DNA from: M55B165 sp964423265
GTDB taxonomy: Bacteria > Actinomycetota > Humimicrobiia > Humimicrobiales > Humimicrobiaceae
DNA length: 64,000 nucleotides
Reading direction: 5' to 3'
Assembly: GCA_964423265.1 (NCBI GenBank)
Contig: CAYREF010000003.1
Span: 1 to 64,000 of the forward strand
Made by a program: the position numbers and the translations under genes. Numbering within the stretch: the first letter of the stretch is position 1; each line of letters starts with the position of its first letter. Below are positions 17,379 through 27,558 of this stretch, piece after piece. The notes under the pieces are model-generated. The model ran no database searches and was not told the DNA's origin. It saw only the letters and a program-made list of their open reading frames with translations.

Positions 17379-18905
17379 ATGCGAAACAAGAAGCTTCATA
17401 TTACTATTCTAATAATCCTTGCGGCAATAATTGGGACATGCATTTATTATGCATATCCTTTTGCTTCTTCCATAGAGCTGGGCTTGGACCTAAAGGGTGG
17501 AACCCAGATAATACTAAAGCCTACTGATGTGGAAGAAGGCGGGGTCACCCAGGAATCCCTGGATAAAGCTATGCTTATAATAAGGGGGAGGATTGACAAG
17601 CTAGGTATATCCGAACCCTTGGTTACCAGGGATTATTCGGACAATATTGTAGTGCAACTTCCTGGGGTTAAGGATCCTGATAGGGCACTGGAAGTTATTG
17701 GCAAGACTGCCCAGTTAGAGTTCAGGATACTGAAAGGAGTATTTGTCTCAAGTGAAGGGCCGGTAACTTTCAATACTGATACCGGTAATTTTTCTACAGA
17801 CCCCCAGGAGACCGAAATTCATTTATATAATATGAGGTCTGGGACAGTGGAGGGCAAGGTTTTATCCCAGGACGGGGATTTGCTTTTAGCAGAGCCGGAA
17901 ACAGAAGAGGTAATTGGAAAGTTTATGCCCAAGACTGCAAATGGAAAGTCTTTCTTAATAGACCCACAGACCCAGGAAACTGTGGGTGAGATATTGGTAG
18001 ATTCTGGTACTGGGGAAACATCCCTTTTGGGGCCAGTACTCCTGACAGGAGATAAATTAGCAAATGCCCAGGCTGGCTATAATCCTAATGGCCAGATAGT
18101 AGTGAATATGAGCTTCAAGCCTGAAGGACAGGAAATTTTTTCAGAAATAACTAGAAATAATGTTGGTAAACAACTGGCAATAGTTTTAGATGATGAAATA
18201 AAATCAGCACCTGTTATTACTAAGGCTATTGAAGGTGATGCAGTAATAGAAGGAATAAACAGCTTGGAAGAAGCCAAGAATATTGCACTGGTGCTTCAAA
18301 CAGGGGCGTTACCGGTTAATTTACAAATAGAAGAAAACAGGACGGTTGGGCCTACTTTGGGCAGAGATGCCTTAACCAAGGGATTATATGCAGGGGTAAT
18401 CGGATTTATTTTAATAATTGTGTTTATGGTTTCCTATTACCGGGGGTTGGGCCTTATATCTATTATTAACCTGCTTATTTATATAATCCTTTTCTGGGGT
18501 ATCCTGGCTGGAATTGGAGCAGCATTAACCCTTCCGGGAATTGCAGGAATTATACTTACCATTGGCATGGCAGTTGATGCCAATGTAATCATTTTTGAGA
18601 GGATAAAAGAAGAAATAAAGAAGGGCAAATCCGCGAGGATGTCCATAAACGGAGGTTTCAGGCATGGTCTTAGAACAATTGTTGATGCAAATGTAACCAC
18701 CCTTATAACGGCTGCTGCCCTATATAGGTTTGGCACAGGGCCAATCAGGGGCTTTGCGGTTACTTTAAGCCTGGGAGTAATTATCAGCATGTTGACCAGC
18801 TTGGTATTCAGCAGGTCAATTCTTTACCTTCTAGCAGGGTTTAAAAAAGTTGCCACTCCACAATTTTTAGGGATTTGGCTTAAAAAGAGGAGGAGTAGCT
18901 CTTGA
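17379..18905 (+). CDS. secD: protein translocase subunit SecD
   Basis: SecD uses the proton motive force to pull exported proteins through SecYEG. The 508-residue protein has an N-terminal membrane helix, the LGLDLKGGTQIIL motif (about residues 34-46), the external P1 domain, and five C-terminal membrane helices with GMAVDANVIIFERIKEE (near residue 393). An unusually long segment, about residues 121-217, separates LEFRILKG from PVLLTGDKL and contains degenerate repeats of the type DPQTQETVGE. It overlaps secF by 4 bases. Confidence 0.95.
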   Translation: MRNKKLHITILIILAAIIGTCIYYAYPFASSIELGLDLKGGTQIILKPTDVEEGGVTQESLDKAMLIIRGRIDKLGISEPLVTRDYSDNIVVQLPGVKDPDRALEVIGKTAQLEFRILKGVFVSSEGPVTFNTDTGNFSTDPQETEIHLYNMRSGTVEGKVLSQDGDLLLAEPETEEVIGKFMPKTANGKSFLIDPQTQETVGEILVDSGTGETSLLGPVLLTGDKLANAQAGYNPNGQIVVNMSFKPEGQEIFSEITRNNVGKQLAIVLDDEIKSAPVITKAIEGDAVIEGINSLEEAKNIALVLQTGALPVNLQIEENRTVGPTLGRDALTKGLYAGVIGFILIIVFMVSYYRGLGLISIINLLIYIILFWGILAGIGAALTLPGIAGIILTIGMAVDANVIIFERIKEEIKKGKSARMSINGGFRHGLRTIVDANVTTLITAAALYRFGTGPIRGFAVTLSLGVIISMLTSLVFSRSILYLLAGFKKVATPQFLGIWLKKRRSSS

Positions 18906-19786
18906 TATCGAGGGAAACCAACATAAATTTTATAGGAAAAAGGAAAATATGGTTTATAGTCTCTGCAATAGTTATTGCTATTGGGATTATAGGGTTTATT
19001 GCCCAGGGAGGTTTTAACCTGGGAATAGATTTTCTTGGCGGCTCACTAATGGAAGTAGAATTTGAAAGGGATGTGGAAGTCGACGAGGTAAGGCAGGTAA
19101 TGGAAGATATTGGCTTTGAGGGAGCTATTCTGCAGCGTACTGAATCAGACCGCTTTATTATAAGGACTATCACCAGGGATACTGAAACCAAAAATGAGAT
19201 ACTAGAAGCTTTAGATAGAGAGATTGGAGTAGATGGCCCGCCTTTGCAAGACAGAAATGTTTTACCGGGATTTGGGAAATTAATCACCCGTTACGCCCTG
19301 ATAGCTATAGGAGTGAGCATTTTAGGGATTATGCTCTATGTCTGGATAAGGTTTGAGTTCAGGTTCGGAGCTACTGCCATTGTAACCCTGGCCCATGATG
19401 TATTAGTTACTCTTGGGGTTTATGCAATTCTGCACCGGGAAATCAATACTTCAACCATTGCGGCTATACTTACTATTATAGGTTATTCTTTAAATGACAC
19501 TATTGTTGTTTTTGACCGTATAAGGGAAAACACTCCCCAGGCCAACAAAAACGGGTATGCAAATGTGGTAAATAATTCTGTTAATAAAACTCTTTCCAGA
19601 TCCATAAACACTTCTGTTACCACCCTTTTCCCTGTCATTATCTTACTAGTTATTGGCAGCACTGCGCTGCAGGATTTTGCCCTTGCTTTAACTGTAGGAA
19701 TAATTTCTGGAACTTATTCATCAATATTTTTTGCCAGCCCAATCCTGGTAACATGGAATAACAGATTTCCAAGGTATAAAAAATAA
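18902..19786 (+). CDS. secF: protein translocase subunit SecF
   Basis: This is the partner of SecD, 294 residues with six predicted membrane helices. Motifs include FNLGIDFLGGSLMEVEF, GYSLNDTIVVFDRIREN and a VTTLFPVIILLVIGS helix. It begins at TTG 18902, overlapping the secD stop, with GGAGGAG upstream inside secD. An acidic external loop lies between helices 1 and 2. Confidence 0.96.
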   Translation: MISRETNINFIGKRKIWFIVSAIVIAIGIIGFIAQGGFNLGIDFLGGSLMEVEFERDVEVDEVRQVMEDIGFEGAILQRTESDRFIIRTITRDTETKNEILEALDREIGVDGPPLQDRNVLPGFGKLITRYALIAIGVSILGIMLYVWIRFEFRFGATAIVTLAHDVLVTLGVYAILHREINTSTIAAILTIIGYSLNDTIVVFDRIRENTPQANKNGYANVVNNSVNKTLSRSINTSVTTLFPVIILLVIGSTALQDFALALTVGIISGTYSSIFFASPILVTWNNRFPRYKK

Positions 19787-19788
19787 TT

Positions 19789-21510
19789 ATGGAAAGCATT
19801 TTCCATAGGTGGAGACCAAGGAATAAAAAGAAACAAGAAAAAGCTTTTAATTTAAGTTATAGTCCAGTCCTGGCACAAATTCTGGCAAACCGGGGGATGG
19901 TAAAAGAAGAGGACATCAATTTGTTCTTAAAGCCATCTATTAAGCATTTACATGAACCCTTTCTTTTACCTAATATAGAGCCTGCAGTTGAGCGGCTTAT
20001 AAGAGCAGTAAAAGACAGGGAAAAAATCCTCATATTTGGAGACTATGATGCAGATGGGGTAATAAGTGCGGCTATATTATATAATTTTTTAGATAAGCTG
20101 GATGCAGGGCCCCAAGTGTATATCCCCAGCAGGTTTGATGAAGGTTATGATATAAACCTGGATTTTTTAAAAAAAGTAAAAGATTCTTATGGTTTAGTTA
20201 TATGTGTGGACTGTGGTACCAATAGCCTTAAGGTGCAGCAGCATGTTTTAGCTGGCAGCGGACCTGATTTTATTGTCTGTGACCATCATGAACCTGTAAA
20301 AAGCCTGGAAGAAGATAATAATCCCCGGTATATAATTATAAATCCCAAGCTTAGGTCATCGGGGTATCCCTTCAAACATTTAAGCGGGGGAGGGGTTACT
20401 TTTAAATTCATAATTGCAACGCTTAGAAAGATAAGCGAAGTTAAAAAGGTTAAGTTCCATAAAAGCTACTTGAACGAATTGCTGGATATGGTTGCTGTAT
20501 CCACTATTGCAGATGTTATGCCAATTTTAGATGAAAACAGAGTTATAGTAAAAAAGGGGTTAGAACTTATGGGAAAGACCTCAAATAAAGGCTTGCGGGG
20601 CATAATAGAGAATGTATTGGAGGGAAAGGATGAGATTAGCGCCTATGATGTTGCCTTTATAATAGCTCCCCGGCTTAATGCTGCTGGGAGGATAGAAAGA
20701 GCTTATAGCAGCATTGAATTGTTAAAAAACGGTTGCATGGATATTGATAAAAAAGTTTGCAAGCTTAATGGGTTTAACCAAAGAAGGAAAAAAATCCAGG
20801 ATAAAATTTTTAAAGAGATAACAAGCAGCGGGAACTTAGAAAATATTGTGAAAAATGAGAGAATTTATGTAGGAAAGTCGGAAGAATGGAACGAGGGGGT
20901 ACTAGGCATAGTAGCTTCAGACATTGTAAAGAAATATAATATTCCAGCCATATTGTTTAAAGAGAAAGGAGGACAGCTAAAAGGCTCGGGAAGGAGCATT
21001 CCCGGCTTTAATTTGCATGAAAGCCTTTCTTTGATAGATAAATATTTTACTAAGTATGGTGGACATGAACTGGCATGTGGAATAACCATGGAAAAAAGCA
21101 AGTATGGGGATTTTAAGCGTGAGATTACAAGTATTGCCAGTAATGGTATTAGTGGGGAAGATATTAAAAAGAAGCTGTACTATGACCTTGAGATAAATTT
21201 TTCACAGATAGACCCAAAATTGGTAAAAGATTTGAAATTGCTGGAGCCTTGCGGAGTTGGAAACCCAAAACCGGCATTTATGACAAAAAACTGCACTATT
21301 AGGGATATCAGGTTATTGAAAGGCGGAAAGCATGTTAAGCTTAGCTTAGAAAATAGCGGAACCTGCTTACAGGCTATAATGTTTGGGGTTGGACAGCAGA
21401 TAAAAGAAAAAATAAGGAAGGGCAGTAAAATAAATATACTTTATTACGTCCAGGAGAATGAATGGATGGGAAATAAAAATATTCAGCTGGTGCTAGTTGA
21501 CTTATTTTAG
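19789..21510 (+). CDS. recJ: single-stranded-DNA-specific exonuclease RecJ
   Basis: RecJ degrades single-stranded DNA 5' to 3' in recombination and repair. The 573-residue DHH-family protein shows ILIFGDYDADGVISAAILY (metal-binding aspartates, about residues 78-96), VICVDCGTN, VCDHHEP (DHH motif, near residue 163), the DHHA1 region with GGHELACGITME and the C-terminal OB domain (LEPCGVGNPKPAF). It follows secF by two bases. Confidence 0.95.
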   Translation: MESIFHRWRPRNKKKQEKAFNLSYSPVLAQILANRGMVKEEDINLFLKPSIKHLHEPFLLPNIEPAVERLIRAVKDREKILIFGDYDADGVISAAILYNFLDKLDAGPQVYIPSRFDEGYDINLDFLKKVKDSYGLVICVDCGTNSLKVQQHVLAGSGPDFIVCDHHEPVKSLEEDNNPRYIIINPKLRSSGYPFKHLSGGGVTFKFIIATLRKISEVKKVKFHKSYLNELLDMVAVSTIADVMPILDENRVIVKKGLELMGKTSNKGLRGIIENVLEGKDEISAYDVAFIIAPRLNAAGRIERAYSSIELLKNGCMDIDKKVCKLNGFNQRRKKIQDKIFKEITSSGNLENIVKNERIYVGKSEEWNEGVLGIVASDIVKKYNIPAILFKEKGGQLKGSGRSIPGFNLHESLSLIDKYFTKYGGHELACGITMEKSKYGDFKREITSIASNGISGEDIKKKLYYDLEINFSQIDPKLVKDLKLLEPCGVGNPKPAFMTKNCTIRDIRLLKGGKHVKLSLENSGTCLQAIMFGVGQQIKEKIRKGSKINILYYVQENEWMGNKNIQLVLVDLF

Positions 21511-21563
21511 GTTATGGTGAAAATGTTTTATAATATAAGCCAATAAAAAATAATTTAGGGATT

Positions 21564-23807
21564 ATGGGCAAAATTAAGGAAAAAGAAGCAATAAGCGGCA
21601 GTCAGCAAACAAAAAAAGTGGATACTGATGCCATGTTTGAGCGGCTGGTGGATAAAGTTTCCTCATACAATCCGCAAGTGGATAAAAAATTAATGAGGGA
21701 AGCATATTCCATTGCAAAGGAAAACCATAAAGACCAGCACAGGAAATCAGGAGAACCTTTTGTAGCCCATCCGCTGGAAGTGGCAACCATATTAGCTAAT
21801 ATTGAAATGGACCAGGTTTCTATAGTATCTGCAATCTTGCATGACTTGGTAGAGGATACTGAATTCAGCGTTAAGACCATAAAAAAGAAATTTGGGAAAA
21901 AGATTGCCAATATAATAAACGGTGTAACCAAGCTGGACAAGATTATATTTCACAGCAAAGAAGAGAGACAGGTTGAAAATTTAAGAAAAATGATTATCGC
22001 TATGTCTGAGGATGTGAGGATAATACTGGTCAAGCTGGCTGATAGGCTACATAATATGAGAACCCTGTCGTCCCTAAAGAAAGAAAAAAAGGAAAAAAAG
22101 TCTCTGGAGACTATTGAAATTTATGCCCCTATTGCCCATAGACTGGGGATTTTTCAGATAAAATCAGAGTTGGAGGATTTAGCCTTTGAGCACCTATATC
22201 CCAAACAATACAAGCTTATTAAGGAAATGACTAAAGAAAAAATGTCTGAAAGGAAATCATTAATAGATAAAGCCATAAAAACAGTTGACCGGAAATTGAA
22301 AGAGGTAGGGATAACTTCTGAGATAAACGGAAGGAAGAAAAATTACTACAGCATTTATAATAAAATAACCAAGCAAAACAGAAAATTTGATGATATTTAT
22401 GACTTGATGGCGATAAGAATAATTGTGAATGACGTAAAAACCTGTTATGGAGTTTTGGGCACCATACATTCTTTGTGGAAACCTGTACCGGGAAGGTTTA
22501 AGGATTATATTGCTAACCCTAAATTTAATATGTACCAGTCTCTCCATACTACTGTAATCGGAGATAAGGGAAAACCGGTAGAAATCCAGATCAGAACATT
22601 TGAGATGCATAAATTTGCTGAGTATGGTATCGCTGCCCATTACAAGTATAAGGAAGGGAATTTGGAACTGAGTGAATTTGATAAGAGAATTGCCTGGATT
22701 AGGCAGATACTTGACTGGCAAAGGGAGTTAAAAGATCCCGAAGACTATATGGAGTCATTAAAGCTGGACCTTTTTGAAGAGGAAGTATTTGTATTTACCC
22801 CCAAGGGAAAGGTTATTAATCTGCCAAGGGAATCAACCCCTATTGATTTTGCTTACCAGATACATACAGATATAGGCCATAATTGCATTGGGGCCAAGGT
22901 TAATGGCCAGATGGTACCCATTGAAAGCATTCTTGATAATGGTGATATTGTAGAAATTATTGTTTCAAAGACACCTAAGGGACCTAGCAGGGACTGGCTT
23001 AATGTGGTTAAGACATCAAGTGCTAGGAATAAGATTAAACAGTGGTTTAACCGTGAAGAAAGACAGGAAGCCTATAATGCAGGCAGGGAAATACTGGCAA
23101 AAATTTTGCGTAGGAACAGCCTGTCTTTTAAAAGCGTACCTTCTGAGGTAATTGAAGATGTAGCCAAGGACATGAATTTTGAAAAGGTTAGTAAGCTTTT
23201 TAGTAATATAGGGTCCCATAAAATATCACCTCACCAGGTATATACCAAGATAGTAAAAAGACTAAACCAGGTGGAGCCGGAAAAAGAGATGACCGTTGAG
23301 GATATTCCTCAAAAAGAAGTTAGACAGAAAGAAAAGAAAGACAGGAGTAAAACCGGGATTAAGGTAAAAGGAATGGATGGCATGCTGGTAACAATTGCCA
23401 AGTGCTGTAATCCGGTTCCGGGAGACAGAATTATAGGATATATTACCAGGGGCAAGGGAATATCTGTTCATAGGAAAGACTGCAACAATATTAAAAACCT
23501 GGATGTAATGAACAAAAAAAGGTTCATAGAAGTTGAATGGGATACCAGGGCTCCACATAAGTTTAATGCAGAAATCCAGGTCGAAGCACTGGACAGGACA
23601 AAATTGCTTAGGGATATTACTAATGTAATAAGCGAGTATGACATAAATATTGTCTCTGCAAGTACTTTAAACCAGGATAAAGTAGGGCATGCCAAATTCA
23701 GGTTTTTAATAGAAATTAGTAATAAATATATAATAAAAGATATTATCAATAATTTAAAAAAGATAGATTCAATTTACGATGTGTTTAGAATATTACCTAG
23801 AAAGTAG
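21564..23807 (+). CDS. relA: bifunctional (p)ppGpp synthetase/hydrolase RelA/SpoT
   Basis: This enzyme makes and degrades the stringent-response alarmone. Domains over 747 residues are: an HD hydrolase (FVAHPLEVA, ILHDLVEDTEFS, LADRLHNMRTL, about 55-200); the synthetase domain (NPKFNMYQSLHTTV, EIQIRTFEMHKFAEYGIAAH, about 245-375); TGS (VFVFTPKGKVINLP, about 410-470); a cysteine-containing ZFD region (KCCNPVPGD); and a C-terminal ACT domain. The intact HD motif means hydrolase activity is likely retained. It lies between recJ and hisS, an order common in Actinomycetota and Bacillota. Confidence 0.96.
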   Translation: MGKIKEKEAISGSQQTKKVDTDAMFERLVDKVSSYNPQVDKKLMREAYSIAKENHKDQHRKSGEPFVAHPLEVATILANIEMDQVSIVSAILHDLVEDTEFSVKTIKKKFGKKIANIINGVTKLDKIIFHSKEERQVENLRKMIIAMSEDVRIILVKLADRLHNMRTLSSLKKEKKEKKSLETIEIYAPIAHRLGIFQIKSELEDLAFEHLYPKQYKLIKEMTKEKMSERKSLIDKAIKTVDRKLKEVGITSEINGRKKNYYSIYNKITKQNRKFDDIYDLMAIRIIVNDVKTCYGVLGTIHSLWKPVPGRFKDYIANPKFNMYQSLHTTVIGDKGKPVEIQIRTFEMHKFAEYGIAAHYKYKEGNLELSEFDKRIAWIRQILDWQRELKDPEDYMESLKLDLFEEEVFVFTPKGKVINLPRESTPIDFAYQIHTDIGHNCIGAKVNGQMVPIESILDNGDIVEIIVSKTPKGPSRDWLNVVKTSSARNKIKQWFNREERQEAYNAGREILAKILRRNSLSFKSVPSEVIEDVAKDMNFEKVSKLFSNIGSHKISPHQVYTKIVKRLNQVEPEKEMTVEDIPQKEVRQKEKKDRSKTGIKVKGMDGMLVTIAKCCNPVPGDRIIGYITRGKGISVHRKDCNNIKNLDVMNKKRFIEVEWDTRAPHKFNAEIQVEALDRTKLLRDITNVISEYDINIVSASTLNQDKVGHAKFRFLIEISNKYIIKDIINNLKKIDSIYDVFRILPRK

Positions 23808-23809
23808 AC

Positions 23810-24439
23810 TTGAAAGTAAAGAAATTAATTTTAGGTTTTTTCAGTGTCAACTGCTATATTTTACAATTTAATAGCGATGAATGCATAATAATAGATCCCG
23901 GAGCCGATTATGAAAGCATAAGGGATTATTTAGAATCCAATAAATTAAGCCCTTTATTTATATTAAATACTCATGGACATTATGACCACATAGGCGCTGT
24001 AAAAAATGTAATAAAGGATTACAATATCCCTTTTTATATCCATGAAATAGAAGAAGATATAGTGCAAAAGCCTGATCACAACATGTCTTCTGCTTTCGGA
24101 GGTCAATCCCTTTCCCTGGATAATTACAGGCTAATAACGGAAGAAAATTTTAAAGAAGGAAAAAGATTAGGCTTAGAAGTTAAAAGAATGCCTGGCCATA
24201 CTCCCGGAAGTATAATAATAAGATATAAAAATTTGTTGTTTACCGGAGACCTATTATTTAAAAATGCTATAGGCCGGACCGATTTGCCCGGAGGTAGTGC
24301 AGAAGAAATTAAAGAATCTTTAATAAATTTAAGCAAAATGGATAAAAATTTGTTAATATATCCAGGACATGGCGGGGACACCAGTTTAGAATTTGAACTG
24401 GATAATAATTATTATTTAAGTAAACGATTTTTAGGATAA
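23810..24439 (+). CDS. metallo-beta-lactamase-fold hydrolase (glyoxalase II-like)
   Basis: The 209-residue protein has the zinc-binding motif THGHYDHIGA (about residues 58-67), MPGHTPGS, LFTGDLLF and YPGHG, the full set of the hydroxyacylglutathione-hydrolase-like branch. Substrate cannot be told from sequence. Small proteins of this kind are often found between relA and hisS. The start is TTG 23810, two bases after relA, so it is likely translationally coupled. Confidence 0.88.
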   Translation: MKVKKLILGFFSVNCYILQFNSDECIIIDPGADYESIRDYLESNKLSPLFILNTHGHYDHIGAVKNVIKDYNIPFYIHEIEEDIVQKPDHNMSSAFGGQSLSLDNYRLITEENFKEGKRLGLEVKRMPGHTPGSIIIRYKNLLFTGDLLFKNAIGRTDLPGGSAEEIKESLINLSKMDKNLLIYPGHGGDTSLEFELDNNYYLSKRFLG

Positions 24440-24457
24440 TAGGGCGTGTGATAAACA

Positions 24458-25729
24458 TTGGACTTAAATTCACCTAGGGGTACTACAGACATATTTGGAG
24501 AGAAATTAGGCTACAGAAACTTTATTGAAGGAACTGCAAAAAAGCTGTTTAGCCTTTTTAATTACCAGGAAATAAAGACACCGGCTTTTGAACATACCGA
24601 AGTTTTTAGCAGAGGCATAGGGGAAAATACAGATATTGTACAAAAAGAAATGTATACCTTTAAGGACAAAAAGGGAAGATCCCTTACTTTACGGCCGGAA
24701 GGAACAGCTTCTGTAGTAAGAGCAATAATAGAGCATAAGTTATATTCAAAAAGATTGCCGCTGAAGGTTTACTATAATGGCAATATGTTTAGATATGAAA
24801 GGCCCCAGAAAGGCAGGATGAGGGAATTCCACCAATTAGGGGTAGAAGCAGTAGGAGTAAGCAATCCAGCAATAGATGCGGAAGTGATTTGGCTTGCCAA
24901 CCAGCTGTTTGGAAAATTAGGCTTTAAGGATTTAACTTTGCTGGTTAACAGCATTGGCTGCCACAAATGCCGGAAGGATTTTATAAAAAAATTTAAAGCA
25001 TACATAGAACCAAAAAAAGATGAGCTTTGCCGGGATTGTAAAAACAGGTTTTCAAATAACCCTTTAAGGATTTTTGATTGCAAAAAAAAGAGCTGCATAA
25101 ATGTCATAAGCAATTCTCCTAAAATTTATAATTATTTATGTAAAGATTGCAGGGAGCATATAGAAAAGGTAATAGCTTATCTTAAAAATTTAAATATAAA
25201 TTACGAAATAGATTATAATCTGGTAAGAGGTTTTGACTATTATACAAAAACAATATTTGAGGTTATATCCCGCCAGATAAAGAGTGCCCAGAACGCCTTG
25301 GGCGGTGGGGGAAGGTATGACAATTTAATAGGGCAATTTGGAGGACCGGATATGCCAGCTATTGGGTTTGCTATTGGTGTGGATAGGACTGCAATGCTAA
25401 TGAAACAGTTGGACATAAAAATTAGCGATCAAGAAAAGAAAAAGAAAATTTACTTGATTGCAATGGATGAAAGCTATTATTCTTTTCTTCTAAAAGTGGC
25501 AAAATTTTTAAGGGATACTTTTATTTGTGAAATAAATTTTAGTATAAAAAGTGTTGGCTCTGAGCTAAAATGGGCAGAAAAGAATAATTTTGATTTTGCT
25601 GCGATAATTGGGGAGCAAGAGATAAGAGAAAATAAGATAACGGTAAAAGACATCAGGGCTTTTAAGCAACATGAGTTTAACTGGCTAACCGAAAAGGACA
25701 ATTTAATGGAATTTTTGAAAGGAAAATAG
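24458..25729 (+). CDS. hisS: histidine--tRNA ligase
   Basis: The class II aminoacyl-tRNA synthetase of 423 residues starts at TTG 24458 with the typical SPRGTTDI beginning. Seen are motif 2 (YNGNMFRYERPQKGRMREFHQLG), the histidine-specific LVRGFDYYTKTIFE, GGGGRYDNLI (motif 3 region AIGFAIGVDR) and a C-terminal anticodon-binding domain. Two CxxC-type pairs in the middle (CHKC, CRDC, then CxxC near residue 233) could bind zinc, which is not seen in all HisS. aspS follows two bases later. Confidence 0.96.
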   Translation: MDLNSPRGTTDIFGEKLGYRNFIEGTAKKLFSLFNYQEIKTPAFEHTEVFSRGIGENTDIVQKEMYTFKDKKGRSLTLRPEGTASVVRAIIEHKLYSKRLPLKVYYNGNMFRYERPQKGRMREFHQLGVEAVGVSNPAIDAEVIWLANQLFGKLGFKDLTLLVNSIGCHKCRKDFIKKFKAYIEPKKDELCRDCKNRFSNNPLRIFDCKKKSCINVISNSPKIYNYLCKDCREHIEKVIAYLKNLNINYEIDYNLVRGFDYYTKTIFEVISRQIKSAQNALGGGGRYDNLIGQFGGPDMPAIGFAIGVDRTAMLMKQLDIKISDQEKKKKIYLIAMDESYYSFLLKVAKFLRDTFICEINFSIKSVGSELKWAEKNNFDFAAIIGEQEIRENKITVKDIRAFKQHEFNWLTEKDNLMEFLKGK

Positions 25730-25731
25730 AT

Positions 25732-27540
25732 ATGGGCTTTGATTTTGAAAAAGATATAAATTACCAAAATTTTAAAACTAGCCTCAGGAAAAATTTATGC
25801 GGGGAACTGGATACAGACAGCATAGGCGAAGAAGCTGTTTTATGCGGCTGGGTAAACAGCAGAAGGGATCATGGAAAACTGATATTTATAGACCTGAGGG
25901 ATTTTTCAGGTATTATCCAGTTGGTTTTTGATCCCAGCGTCAATAAAGAATCCTATAATCTTGCCAAGGAAGCCAGGGGCGAGTATGTTTTGAGGGTAAG
26001 TGGCAAAGTCAGAAAAAGGTCTGAAGAAACTATTAACTATGATTTAAAAACTGGGCAGATTGAAGTAGCTGTAAATGATGCTGAGATACTGGATAAGTCA
26101 AAAACCCCACCTTTTATGCTAAATGAAAGGGATAAGGTAGAAGAAACACATAGGTTAAAGTATAGATATATCGATTTGAGAACTCTCCAGATGCAAAAAA
26201 ATATTAGGCTTAGGCACAAAGTTACTTCTGCAACCAGAAATTATTTAAACGGAAAAGGATTTTTAGAGATAGAAACTCCTATATTGGCAAAAAGCACTCC
26301 TGAGGGTGCCAGGGATTTTTTAGTTCCATCCCGACTAAATCCAGGAAAGTTTTATGCTTTGCCCCAATCCCCCCAATTGTTTAAGCAAATATTGATGTTT
26401 TCAGGATTTGACCGGTGTTACCAGATAGCAAGGTGTTTTAGGGATGAAGACCTTAGAGCTGACAGACAACCTGAGTTTACCCAGATAGATCTGGAGATGT
26501 CTTTCGTAGAGCCGATTGATGTAATGAAAACTATAGAAGAGATGCTGGCTGAAATTTTCAGGAAGGTTTTAGGGACTGAGATAGAAAAGCCTTTTAAGAG
26601 GATAAGCTGGCAGGAGAGCATGGAAACATACGGAACAGATAAACCAGACCTCCGGTTCGGCCTTGAAATAAATGACATATCAGAAATTTTTGAGGGTACC
26701 GAGTTTAAAATATTTAAAGGGGTATTAAAAAACAAGGGAGTCATTAAAAGTATTGTGGTTGACAATTACCAGGATTTCAGCAGAAATGAATTGGACAATT
26801 TAATAAAAATTGCCAGGGATTGCGGCGCGGGGGGGCTGGTATGGATGAAGGTAGAAAAAGACCAGCTGGAATCCCCAATAGCCAAGTTCTTAAAGGAAGA
26901 GGAGAAGAAGGCACTGATTAAGCAACTAAATTTAAAAGATAAAAACCTGTTAATAATTGTTGCTGATGATTTCTTAATAACTTGTAAAACCCTAGGGACT
27001 ATAAGGGGGCATATAGCAAAGAAATTAAATATGGCAAAAAAGGGTTTTAAGCTGGTATGGGTTGATAACTTTCCACTATTTGAGTTGGATCAGAAACTTA
27101 ACCGGATTTCACCGGTACATCACCCATTTACCATGCCCAGTCAGGAAACTATAAAATTTTTAGAGGACGAACCTTTAAAGGTTAAATCATTAGCCTATGA
27201 TATTGTGCTTAACGGGGAAGAAATCGGGGGAGGCTCCATAAGGATAAATGACTTGGATTTACAAAATAAAATTTTTGAGTTATTAAGAATGGATAAAAAA
27301 ACCATAGAAGAAAATTTTGGTTTTTTCATAAAGTCCCTGGAGTATGGAATCCCACCTCATGGCGGAATAGCCTTGGGTCTTGACAGATTGGTAATGCTGC
27401 TAGGCAACTTGGAAAGTATAAGGGACGTAATTGCTTTCCCCAAGACTCAATCTGCAATTTGCATGTTAACTGATTCGCCATCTCCGGTCACCAGGGAACA
27501 ACTAAAAGAGGTAAATATTGATTTAACTTCGGAAGAGTAA
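25732..27540 (+). CDS. aspS: aspartate--tRNA(Asp/Asn) ligase
   Basis: The class IIb synthetase of 602 residues is of the bacterial type. It has an N-terminal OB anticodon-binding domain (CGWVNSRRDHGKLIFIDLRD), motif 2 (RCFRDEDLRADRQPEFTQIDLEMSF), a GAD insertion domain in the middle and motif 3 (PHGGIALGLDRLVMLL). It is the last housekeeping gene before the catabolic island; an aldolase gene begins only 18 bases downstream. Confidence 0.97.
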   Translation: MGFDFEKDINYQNFKTSLRKNLCGELDTDSIGEEAVLCGWVNSRRDHGKLIFIDLRDFSGIIQLVFDPSVNKESYNLAKEARGEYVLRVSGKVRKRSEETINYDLKTGQIEVAVNDAEILDKSKTPPFMLNERDKVEETHRLKYRYIDLRTLQMQKNIRLRHKVTSATRNYLNGKGFLEIETPILAKSTPEGARDFLVPSRLNPGKFYALPQSPQLFKQILMFSGFDRCYQIARCFRDEDLRADRQPEFTQIDLEMSFVEPIDVMKTIEEMLAEIFRKVLGTEIEKPFKRISWQESMETYGTDKPDLRFGLEINDISEIFEGTEFKIFKGVLKNKGVIKSIVVDNYQDFSRNELDNLIKIARDCGAGGLVWMKVEKDQLESPIAKFLKEEEKKALIKQLNLKDKNLLIIVADDFLITCKTLGTIRGHIAKKLNMAKKGFKLVWVDNFPLFELDQKLNRISPVHHPFTMPSQETIKFLEDEPLKVKSLAYDIVLNGEEIGGGSIRINDLDLQNKIFELLRMDKKTIEENFGFFIKSLEYGIPPHGGIALGLDRLVMLLGNLESIRDVIAFPKTQSAICMLTDSPSPVTREQLKEVNIDLTSEE

Positions 27541-27558
27541 TCTTTAAGGAGGGAAAAA

